Assembly (NCBI GenBank): GCA_913774795.1
Contig: CAJYIL010000086.1
Coordinates: 1 to 19,832 of the forward strand
Direction of reading: 5' to 3'
Source of the DNA: Pseudobdellovibrionaceae bacterium
Lineage (GTDB): Bacteria; Bdellovibrionota; Bdellovibrionia; Bdellovibrionales; JAMPXM01
Length of the DNA stretch: 19,832 nt
Shown here in pieces: positions 1-6,405 of the stretch (the stretch's first letter is position 1; each line of letters opens with the position of its first letter). The translations under genes and the position numbers were made by a program. The notes beneath the pieces are model-generated. The model did no database searches, was not told the DNA's origin, and saw only the letters and a program-made list of their open reading frames with translations.

Positions 1-548
1 CGACCGAACGCACGCTTTAACGCCTGCTCGAAGATCGTCGCGCACAAAAAGCCGTTAAGCATTTCGATCGCCGTGTTGAAGGGCCGCGTGCGATCCGCGA
101 AATACCCGTAGCCAAGAAAGCCAACCGCCCCGCCGATGTGAATCCATCCGTCGCCCAAGAAATAGAGAGTCGACGACACATCGCTCGGTCCCCACATCAA
201 AGTAAATCCGTTGATGTTCCCGTAAGGCTTCAATTCATCTTTATTCGAAAGGCCCCAGCTCCGGCCCCACTTCTGTGCCTCAAGGAATAGGTCTTGGTCG
301 TAGTAAAGAGCACCGATCGTCGTGAGTCCGACGGTCAACCACTTCGATCGCTCCGCGCGTTGTGCCGCAATTGAGCCCGCATTCATGTAAGTGTTGGGAA
401 CTTCGGAGAACACGTCCCAAAAGCTCAAGCGCTCTTGATGATCGAGTCGGTCAACTTTTTGATCGAGCGTTTCGTCATCGACCGAAAAAAGCGCGAACGC
501 GGGCGTCGACATGACGACGGTGAGGAGCCACACAAAGATGAGTTTCAT
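1..548 (-). CDS. PAP2-like membrane phosphatase, N-terminal part (cut by window edge)
   Basis: The first 182 residues are visible; the rest lies left of the window. Translation from ATG at 548 gives a signal peptide (about residues 1-19, ending STPAFA), a polar stretch, then hydrophobic segments. The visible end contains FADRTRPFNTAIEMLNG followed by LKRAFGR. That resembles the segment before the first PAP2 (type 2 phosphatidic acid phosphatase) signature, K-x6-R-P, where a motif like LKxxxGRxRP is expected. If so, the protein would hydrolyse a lipid phosphate or pyrophosphate at the membrane or periplasm. The catalytic SGH and SRxxxxxHxxxD motifs would be outside the window, so the family call rests on the N-terminal context alone. 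It is transcribed divergently from the symporter at 639, with a 90-bp gap between them. Confidence 0.6.
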   Translation of the reverse strand, partial: MKLIFVWLLTVVMSTPAFALFSVDDETLDQKVDRLDHQERLSFWDVFSEVPNTYMNAGSIAAQRAERSKWLTVGLTTIGALYYDQDLFLEAQKWGRSWGLSNKDELKPYGNINGFTLMWGPSDVSSTLYFLGDGWIHIGGAVGFLGYGYFADRTRPFNTAIEMLNGFLCATIFEQALKRAFG

Positions 549-605
549 AGCCCAAACAGGATCGCTAGTTTCGCCCGTCTAGGGAAGGCCAGCGTTTTCG
601 TTCTC

Positions 606-631
606 GCCTAGCTCTAGGGCCAGTGCTAGGC
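606..631. repeat. Inverted repeat over the symporter leader
   Basis: GCCTAGC at 606-612 and its exact complement GCTAGGC at 625-631 are separated by 12 bases. The right arm contains the CTAGG that is the best ribosome-binding candidate for the ATG at 639. It could be an operator between the divergent genes at 548 and 639. As RNA it could instead be a hairpin that hides the ribosome-binding site. Nothing in the window names a binding partner. Confidence 0.4.
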
Positions 632-638
632 TCCAGTC

Positions 639-1871
639 ATGCTTAAAAAACTGTCTCTCACGCACTGGATTTTCATCGCGCTGGTCGTCGGCATTGGTCT
701 CGGCTTCGCCTTCCCAGAATGGTCGCCGGGCTACCAGGTGCTCTCGAACATTTTCCTGCGCCTGATCAAATCGATCATCGCCCCGATCCTGTTCGGAACA
801 TTAGTCGTCGGTATCGCGGGCCACACCAGCGACATGAAGCAAACCGGTCGTCTTGCGTTGAAGTCGCTTGTCTACTTCGAAATTGTCACGACACTCGCTT
901 TGCTTTTCGGACTCGTCGCGGTCAACGTTCTTGAACCCGGTGTCGGCATTCAACTGCCGCCTGCGTCGGCTTCGAACGTCGTGACTGCGAAGCCACTGAC
1001 GACGGGCGAGTTGATTGAGCACATTTTCCCGAAATCGATCGTCGAGGCGACAGCGACGAACGACGTTTTGCAAATTGTCTTCTTCGCCGTTCTCTTCGGT
1101 CTCGCTCTCTCGCAACTCAAAGGTCGTCACCGCGAAACAATGCTCGAAGTTTGCGAGAGCTTGTCGGAAGTGATGTTCAAATTCACGGGCATGATCATGA
1201 AGTTCGCACCGATCGGAGTTGGCGCGGCGATGGCAAACACGGTTGCGCATTCTGGCGCCGACGTGCTTCTCCATCTCGCAAAACTTGTGGCCACCCTCTA
1301 CGGCACGTTGATCGTCTTCATTCTCGCGGTGTTTGTTCCGGTTTTGATGCTCGCGCGAATCCCTATCAAAAAATTCTGGAAAGCCGTTCGTGAACCAGCT
1401 CTCATCGCGTTCACAACGACATCGTCTGATGCTGCTTTGCCCGACGCTCTCCAAAACATGGTGAAGTTCGGTGTGCCGAAGAGAATCGTCTCGTTCGTCT
1501 TGCCACTCGGCTATTCCTTCAATCTCGACGGCTCGACGTTGTATCTCGCTCTGGCGTCTGTGTTCTGCGCGCAAGCCGCGGGAATTCACCTTTCGATTAA
1601 AGAACAGCTCGTGATGATGCTCTCGCTGATGATTTCTTCGAAAGGTGTCGCCGCTGTTCCACGTGCGTCGTTCGTGATCTTAAGCGCGACGCTCGTGACG
1701 TTTGGTATTCCGATTGAATCTGCCGTTCTTATTCTCGGTGTCGATACGCTGATGGATATGGCGCGCACAGGAACAAACTTGGTCGGCAACTGTTTGGCGT
1801 CGGCCGTGATGGCTCGCTGGGAAGGCGATCTTCGCCTTGATAATCCCGAAGAGATTTACGATCCGGCTTAA
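639..1871 (+). CDS. Dicarboxylate/amino acid:cation symporter (DAACS family, GltP/DctA type)
   Basis: A 410-residue inner-membrane secondary transporter importing glutamate, aspartate or C4-dicarboxylates with cations. Family motifs are in the expected order: serine-rich hairpin 1 TTTSSDAALP (259-268), unwound helix NLDGSTLY (295-302), hairpin 2 SSKGVAAVPRASF (333-345), and helix 8 D-x3-D-x2-RT-x2-N (369-380). By comparison with archaeal GltPh, D369, D373, R376, T377 and N380 match D390, D394, R397, T398 and N401. R376 is the residue that holds the acidic side chain of the substrate, which supports an acidic substrate. N384 replaces the GltPh sodium-site D405. Length is close to the usual 410-440. 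The ATG at 639 is the natural start, with a modest AGG eight bases upstream. The stop overlaps that of dedA by four bases. Confidence 0.93.
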   Translation: MLKKLSLTHWIFIALVVGIGLGFAFPEWSPGYQVLSNIFLRLIKSIIAPILFGTLVVGIAGHTSDMKQTGRLALKSLVYFEIVTTLALLFGLVAVNVLEPGVGIQLPPASASNVVTAKPLTTGELIEHIFPKSIVEATATNDVLQIVFFAVLFGLALSQLKGRHRETMLEVCESLSEVMFKFTGMIMKFAPIGVGAAMANTVAHSGADVLLHLAKLVATLYGTLIVFILAVFVPVLMLARIPIKKFWKAVREPALIAFTTTSSDAALPDALQNMVKFGVPKRIVSFVLPLGYSFNLDGSTLYLALASVFCAQAAGIHLSIKEQLVMMLSLMISSKGVAAVPRASFVILSATLVTFGIPIESAVLILGVDTLMDMARTGTNLVGNCLASAVMARWEGDLRLDNPEEIYDPA

Positions 1872-2467
1872 GCTTTCTTGTCAGGTGGCTGGTCGCCAGC
1901 CGCCTCATCATCAAGCGGCGTGCGCTTCTTTAAGAAGTGCCAAGCTGTCCATCCGACGATCGAGACAACAACGGCCGCGATCAAGAGCTCAATGATTCGG
2001 CCCCGTCTGGCGAGGATATGCGTAAGCGCCTCGCCCACTCCCCAACCGATCGACGTAAAACAAAAGGCCCATATTGCGGCGCTGATCGCATTCAGGATCA
2101 TGTAGCGCGCGACCGGATAATGAGTTGCGCCCAAGACCGCGGGTGTAACCGTCCGTATGCCGTACATGAATCTGAAAACAAGGATGAATCCCACACCGAA
2201 CCGCTTCGTGAACGCTTGTATGCGCTCGCTCCGTTTGCGCCATTTCTCATTTCGATCCAACAGAGGGCGACCAAAGTATCGCCCACCGAGAAACCACGTC
2301 ATGTCTCCCAGCGTACTTCCGGCAAACGCCGCAAAGACGATCTCCCAGAAATTCAGAAGACCCTTGTGAGCCATCGCGCCCGCGGCGACGACAATCGTTT
2401 CACCTTCGAAGAAGGTCCCGATCGCGACCGCCCACGCGCCGTATTGGAGAATGAAATCTTTAAACAT
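1868..2467 (-). CDS. DedA family membrane protein
   Basis: A 199-residue integral membrane protein. Recognisable DedA (SNARE-associated/VTT) features are FFEGETIVVAAGAMA near residue 20, a G-D-x4-LGGRYFGR segment near 55-68, and the re-entrant motif FRFMYGIRTVTPAVLG near 100-115. The hydrophilic tail (about 175-199) is probably cytoplasmic. Family members act in membrane lipid homeostasis, including undecaprenyl-phosphate or phospholipid translocation and antimicrobial peptide resistance, but the substrate of this one cannot be read from sequence. The start is ATG at 2467 with no good ribosome-binding site. It is convergent with the symporter, sharing TTAA at 1868-1871, and divergent from the lysine-rich protein with a 146-bp gap. 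That gap contains only a short palindrome, CTCAAATTGAG (2528-2538). Confidence 0.9.
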   Translation of the reverse strand: MFKDFILQYGAWAVAIGTFFEGETIVVAAGAMAHKGLLNFWEIVFAAFAGSTLGDMTWFLGGRYFGRPLLDRNEKWRKRSERIQAFTKRFGVGFILVFRFMYGIRTVTPAVLGATHYPVARYMILNAISAAIWAFCFTSIGWGVGEALTHILARRGRIIELLIAAVVVSIVGWTAWHFLKKRTPLDDEAAGDQPPDKKA

Positions 2468-2613
2468 AAAATCGCAAATTGCCTTTGGCCCAAACTCTCA
2501 CGGTTGTCAGCCGAGGCATAGGGCTAACTCAAATTGAGACGCAAGCCACGTAAACGTTCAGTGGCGGCTCGAAAAATCCGAAGGGTTTCTTGTCACATTC
2601 ACCAGGAGCCCAC

Positions 2614-2925
2614 ATGAAGAAAGTCAGCAGCTTTGCAATGATCCTGATGGTCGCTTTTGCCTTCGCCGTCACGACGTTATCGTCCGTGAGCGCACAGGCG
2701 AAAACGCACAAACATCACGACACCGAAAAACGAAAGAAGAAAAAGAAGAAGAAGCATTCGGCCTCGACTTCGCACAAATCTTCAAGAGTCGCGCACGCCT
2801 CGGCTAAAGCCGACCGCGCTCCGGCTTCGACAGGTTACAAGCGTGCGTCGATGTACATGGCGAAGCACGATGCCTCAGACGAGACCGGCAAGCGTTCTAA
2901 AAAGAAAAAGAAAAAGACATCTTGA
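2614..2925 (+). CDS. Small secreted lysine-rich protein of unknown function
   Basis: The start is taken as ATG 2614, with AGGAG at 2604-2608 ahead of it, rather than the in-frame TTG at 2590. This gives 103 residues. Residues 1-30 form a clear signal peptide ending SVSAQA, so the mature protein is exported. The mature part is almost entirely low-complexity and very basic. It has a run of seven lysines near residues 41-47, Ser/His/Ala-rich sequence, and another lysine run near the C-terminus ending in TS. No enzyme motif is visible. Such a chain would bind polyanions such as DNA, LPS or cell-wall polymers, but that is inference from charge only. I do not recognise a named family. Confidence 0.75.
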   Translation: MKKVSSFAMILMVAFAFAVTTLSSVSAQAKTHKHHDTEKRKKKKKKKHSASTSHKSSRVAHASAKADRAPASTGYKRASMYMAKHDASDETGKRSKKKKKKTS

Positions 2926-2965
2926 AATGACGAGTGTCGCCTCTAGCGACCTTTAAGCTGAACCA

Positions 2966-3229
2966 ATGACAGAGTTTATCGGTTGGTTCAGCTCCTTCGT
3001 TCTTCTTCTCACACTCACCATTCAAATTCACAAACAGTGGCGCGAACGCACGAGCCGTGGCGTTTCAAAATGGCTTTTCAGCGGCCAGGTCGTCGCCGAA
3101 ATCGGCTTCGTCACCTATAGCATTTTACTTGAGAATTGGGTCTTCGCCGTCACGAACGCCGTGCTGGTGGCCGTGAACTTTGTCGGCCTTTATCTGACTT
3201 TGAAACTCAGGCGCCTTGCAGTTGCTTAA
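2966..3229 (+). CDS. SemiSWEET/PQ-loop-like small membrane protein
   Basis: An 87-residue protein with three hydrophobic segments (about 3-20, 36-56, 60-80). The order matches a single MtN3/SemiSWEET triple-helix bundle: helix 1 ends in QIHKQWRERTSRGVS, the family's loop pattern (x-K-x-W-R-x-[RK]-S/T-x-x-[GD]-[IV]-S). Helix 2 ends in a Tyr, and helix 3 has TNAV, where SemiSWEETs keep the substrate-site Asn. SemiSWEETs dimerise to move sugars, but the usual PQ/PN dipeptide reads IQ here, so sugar transport is only suggested. It lies 40 bp after the lysine-rich gene, with a weak ribosome-binding site, and may share its transcript. Its stop interlocks with the convergent lipoprotein gene in TTAA (3226-3229). 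Confidence 0.7.
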   Translation: MTEFIGWFSSFVLLLTLTIQIHKQWRERTSRGVSKWLFSGQVVAEIGFVTYSILLENWVFAVTNAVLVAVNFVGLYLTLKLRRLAVA

Positions 3230-4293
3230 TGGGCTGGGTGGCGGTTATCGATGACGGTTTTTGGGTCGTTCCACATTTGTTCGACGACATCCATCTTCGC
3301 ACGCACTTTCGGGTTGGCGCGGAAGACCTCGTTCATGTCAACAGTGCCCTGACCCGGGACCGTGATCGTGTAGTTCGGAGATTTTGAGATCTCCATCATG
3401 TGCCACGCCCAATTCTCCGCGAAATCTTCGTACGGAGTCTGTGCTGCGTATGTCGTGACGAAAGCGCTTTGCGAGAGCGAATCGTAGATGGCTTTCGCAT
3501 CGCTTGGATTTAAATACGACTGGCAGTTGTAGAAACAGAAATCATCGCGGTGAAGAAACGTGGCGCTCGCGATCGGGCTCTCCGAATCACTCCAGCTCAT
3601 CTTCGACCAATCGGTCGACCAACCCGAGCGCGAATTCACGTTGTTATTAAAGTCGATCAGGTGCCCGAGCTCGTGCATGAGAACGTAGAACAGGCCATCT
3701 GACTTCAAGACCGACATCTTCAAATCATAATTGATCTGAACAAGCTTCGGGTCATTTGCGAGAAACTCCGTCGATCCACCGAACGCCAACTGCTCTTTCC
3801 AGGAAACGATTTGCGCCGACGTCGGCTGCGCTAAGAAAGTTGCCTTGCGCATTCCGATGTAGCCACCAGTCGTTGTCCCGAAGGAGTCGGTCACACTCGA
3901 TGCGAAAGCGGTGGAAGTGATGCCGTCGGAGATGAAAACTCGATCGAGCGTACAGAGGGAGAGACGCATTCGCTCTGGCATCTCTTCGTAAATTTCCATT
4001 AGCGCCGGTACATATTGGGCGCTCTTGGCACCGCATTGAATCGAGTTGTAGCGGTAGGAAATCTGTTGGGCCGTCGCGTTCGTTTCGCAAACCGCTCGCG
4101 TGAGGGCTTTCTCACACGAGGTCTTATCGCTGACATCATCAAGCTTTAAGACCGCCGAACCCGGTAACGAGCCGCCGATATCCGCGACGGTTACGAAGAA
4201 GTCATCAGAGAGTTGCTTTGTGACGTTGCCGACGTCGTTTGAAGACGAACAACCCGAGATCGTAAAAGCGGCGAGAAGAAGGAGCTTTTTCAT
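3226..4293 (-). CDS. Putative zinc metallopeptidase lipoprotein
   Basis: Starting at ATG 4293 the protein is 355 residues, with a lipoprotein signal MKKLLLLAAFTISGC (lipobox ISGC, Cys15). The frame stays open upstream to 4371, but that 26-residue extension is charged and would spoil the signal. A zinc site HELGH sits at 207-211 in YVLMHELGHLIDF. A downstream PYEDFAENWAWHM (287-299) supplies a Glu third ligand (E289 or E293), the gluzincin arrangement also seen in anthrax-lethal-factor-like peptidases. Four to six cysteines (60, 69, 87, 114, 253, 257) could form disulphides outside the cytoplasm. Fold and motifs support a membrane-anchored peptidase facing the periplasm or cell surface; the substrate is unknown. 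An inverted repeat (4311-4326, CTTTTC/GAAAAG) lies just upstream of the start. Confidence 0.75.
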   Translation of the reverse strand: MKKLLLLAAFTISGCSSSNDVGNVTKQLSDDFFVTVADIGGSLPGSAVLKLDDVSDKTSCEKALTRAVCETNATAQQISYRYNSIQCGAKSAQYVPALMEIYEEMPERMRLSLCTLDRVFISDGITSTAFASSVTDSFGTTTGGYIGMRKATFLAQPTSAQIVSWKEQLAFGGSTEFLANDPKLVQINYDLKMSVLKSDGLFYVLMHELGHLIDFNNNVNSRSGWSTDWSKMSWSDSESPIASATFLHRDDFCFYNCQSYLNPSDAKAIYDSLSQSAFVTTYAAQTPYEDFAENWAWHMMEISKSPNYTITVPGQGTVDMNEVFRANPKVRAKMDVVEQMWNDPKTVIDNRHPAH

Positions 4294-4411
4294 CGCGCCA
4301 GGGAGTAGCACTTTTCCCTTGAAAAGGGTCTCACTTTTTAGCCTGGCCCGCCGAGCCGAAACTTTCTCCATTTCCCTAGACAGTTCGGGAGGCCAACGAC
4401 ACGCTTAAATC

Positions 4412-5659
4412 ATGAAAACTCACCAAAAAGTCTCAGGTCTTTCGGGTAACGAGATCTACTGCCTTCACCAAATCGGTCAAACCCCGGGTCAACTGTGTAT
4501 CGGGAACAGCGTCGTCGCGATCGGCGTGGGCGGAGGAATCGGGGCCGGGCTTTCGACACTCGGAGGTGGCGAGGTCACCGAAATCACCAAACTTGTCCGC
4601 GAGGGACGTTCGAATTCGTTTGCACGAATGATGGATGAAGCCCGCCAGTACGGCGGCGTTGGATTGACGGGAGTGACCTTCGACCTCATCAACCACGGCG
4701 GCAATCTCGAATTCATTACGACTGGCTCCACTGTACATCGGGCCGGCGGCGATCCACAAAGATCATCAATGTTTTCCACATCGGCAGATGCCCAAGAGCT
4801 ATATTGCCAGATTGACTCGGGCTTCGATCCAATTCATTTCGTCTTCGGCAACGTCGCCTACTCCATCGGAGTCGGAGGAAATATTGCCGGAGCCTTTCGA
4901 GCCCTTAAGCGTGGAGAGGTCACTCAGTACTCTGAAATCTTCGATCGAACGCGGCACCTCGCTCTTCAAAGAATCATCGATGATGCCAAACGTTTCGGCG
5001 CAAACGCCGTCATCGGAATCAAAACGTCGATCGCACCTCTGATGGGCGCACAAGAGATGATGATGGTCGGAACCGCCTCTCACCACCCTCTTCTGGAGGG
5101 CGCACGCGAACCGATTACGAGCGATATGACAAACGAAGAACTCTGGAACATGATGAACATCGGCTACATGCCGGTTCGTCTAGTGATGGGTGTTTCAGTT
5201 TATTCACTCGGCCTCGCCGGAGGGATCGGCGCCTTCTTTCAGTCTTTGGGTGGAGGAGAGGTTTCAGGTCTGACCGAGATCCTTTACGAAGCACGCGAAA
5301 AAGCTCTCGAAAGAATCGAGAAGGACGCCGAGAAATACGGGGCTGACGAAGTCATCGGCGTGAAGACGAAGGTTTACGATCTCGGAGGCGGCCTCGTCGA
5401 ATTCATGGCGATCGGAACAGCCGTGAAGAGGATGCCTGGTGCTTCCACGAAGTCGAAATCACTTCTTCCGCAAGCGATCATTCAAGATCGAGACACGTTC
5501 GTTGATGCTTCCGATGTCGCAGGTGCCGCTGTTCTCGATGCGGGTCGTGGCTCAATGGGCGTTTCGGCGCGACGAATGCAAGGTGGCCCGATCGGCATCT
5601 TCATTTTCTTTGCGGTGCTGATTTTCACCTTGCTTCGAATCTTTTTTTTCAATCACTGA
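4412..5659 (+). CDS. Three-repeat YbjQ-like protein with C-terminal membrane anchor
   Basis: 415 residues made of three copies of a roughly 100-residue unit at about 13-110, 128-226 and 241-340. Each has a glycine-rich GNxVxxIGVGGGIGAG-like strand-turn, a GGGEVTxxxxL segment, and a helix with the pattern ALxRIxxDAxxxGAxxVIGVKT. The last is the hallmark of the YbjQ/heavy-metal-binding family (Pfam PF01906), normally a lone domain of about 105 residues. After a linker comes a hydrophobic helix (392-412) ending FFFNH. This predicts a tail-anchored inner-membrane protein with the repeats in the cytoplasm. YbjQ domains form pentamers of unknown function; metal binding is unproven. The gene is followed two bases later by the M48 protease start, so the two are surely co-expressed. 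The stop is preceded by a slippery T tract, described separately. Confidence 0.72.
   Translation: MKTHQKVSGLSGNEIYCLHQIGQTPGQLCIGNSVVAIGVGGGIGAGLSTLGGGEVTEITKLVREGRSNSFARMMDEARQYGGVGLTGVTFDLINHGGNLEFITTGSTVHRAGGDPQRSSMFSTSADAQELYCQIDSGFDPIHFVFGNVAYSIGVGGNIAGAFRALKRGEVTQYSEIFDRTRHLALQRIIDDAKRFGANAVIGIKTSIAPLMGAQEMMMVGTASHHPLLEGAREPITSDMTNEELWNMMNIGYMPVRLVMGVSVYSLGLAGGIGAFFQSLGGGEVSGLTEILYEAREKALERIEKDAEKYGADEVIGVKTKVYDLGGGLVEFMAIGTAVKRMPGASTKSKSLLPQAIIQDRDTFVDASDVAGAAVLDAGRGSMGVSARRMQGGPIGIFIFFAVLIFTLLRIFFFNH
5642..5650 (+). other. Candidate -1 slippery site (T8-C) joining the YbjQ-like and M48 frames
   Basis: Eight T then C lie at the end of the YbjQ-like gene. In the reading frame this contains U_UUU_UUC (5644-5650), a valid -1 frameshift heptamer. 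T8 is also long enough for polymerase slippage. After a -1 shift the codons run TTT CAA TCA CTG ACG ATG with no stop, entering the M48 frame at its own ATG (5662). Frame continuity is directly visible. Actual slippage is inference, and I see no strong stimulatory hairpin directly downstream. Confidence 0.35.
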
Positions 5660-5661
5660 CG

Positions 5662-6405
5662 ATGGAGTCCTCGAAGCGAACCGGCTTATTTTGGATTGGC
5701 GGCGCATTGATCATCGCCGCACTCCTTGCCGCCAGCCTGAACTGGGCGGTGACGCTCATCCCGCCGACGGTCGAAACGCGTTGGGCAAGAAAATTGCCGG
5801 TCTTTAACGATTCCGAATGCGAGCTTCCGAAAGACGCTGCGGTCGCTCTTGAGAAACTTCGAAAACGTCTTCTGCTGCCGGGTGATGATGAATTCTCGAT
5901 CAGCCTGCGAATCGTGAGAGCTCGCGAGGTCAATGCCTTCGCATTTTTGGGCGGCTCTATCTACATCAACACAGGGCTCCTGAAAGGCGCATTCAACGCC
6001 GACGAAGTCGCGGGTGTCGTCGCGCACGAAATGGCGCACGTCCGGAATCGTGATGTGCTCCATTCGATTTCAGGCCGCTTGGTCACGGCGATCCTTCTCG
6101 CGCAAATCGGAGAAACGTCGGGCCTTGCGAACCTATTCACGCAAGTTGCTAATTTGACTTTCACTCGCTCGCAAGAAGAGGCTGCCGACCGCAGTGCGAT
6201 TTCTCGACTTCAAGCCGCGCACATCGCGACTCAGCCCCTGGCAAATTTCTTCAAGCGTCTCCCGTCATTTGGACCCACCATGCTGTCTGATCATCCCGAT
6301 TCTGAATCAAGGTCGCAGATGGCTGCGAGCGCTGTTGTCGAAAGCCCAACGCCGGCGTTGAGCGAGGATGAGTGGAACGCGCTCAAAACCGCGTGTGCTC
6401 TTTAA
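5662..6405 (+). CDS. M48-type membrane metalloprotease
   Basis: 247 residues. A short basic N-terminus (MESSKRTG) precedes a membrane helix (about 9-31), placing the catalytic part in the periplasm if it is made alone. The zinc site is VVAHEMAHVRNRD, with H122, E123 and H126. The third ligand is a Glu in RSQEEAADRSA (E172 or E173), the M48 pattern seen in HtpX, BepA and LoiP. The preceding NAFAFLGGSIYINTGLL (91-107) is also typical of the family. M48 enzymes cut or chaperone misfolded envelope proteins. The domain is compact, and no TPR repeats follow as they do in BepA. Spacing to the upstream gene is two bases, indicating translational coupling. The stop interlocks with that of the histidine kinase in TTAA (6402-6405). 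Confidence 0.9.
   Translation: MESSKRTGLFWIGGALIIAALLAASLNWAVTLIPPTVETRWARKLPVFNDSECELPKDAAVALEKLRKRLLLPGDDEFSISLRIVRAREVNAFAFLGGSIYINTGLLKGAFNADEVAGVVAHEMAHVRNRDVLHSISGRLVTAILLAQIGETSGLANLFTQVANLTFTRSQEEAADRSAISRLQAAHIATQPLANFFKRLPSFGPTMLSDHPDSESRSQMAASAVVESPTPALSEDEWNALKTACAL

Noticed and set aside
801..1589. A 262-codon open frame antisense to the symporter
   Set aside because: It mirrors a clear transporter gene; its product is low-complexity, rich in Arg, Glu, Asn and His, with no motif. It is an effect of the strong third-position GC bias.
2590..2613. TTG start for the lysine-rich protein
   Set aside because: The AGGAG at 2604-2608 is positioned for the ATG at 2614, which begins a typical signal peptide.
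4311..4326. CTTTTC/GAAAAG inverted repeat upstream of the lipoprotein gene
   Set aside because: Six pairs of low-complexity sequence with no flanking promoter or terminator signal; too weak to list as a regulatory site.
3226..4371. A longer form of the zinc-peptidase lipoprotein starting at 4371
   Set aside because: The extra 26 residues are charged and would bury the lipoprotein signal; the ATG at 4293 gives a textbook signal and lipobox.
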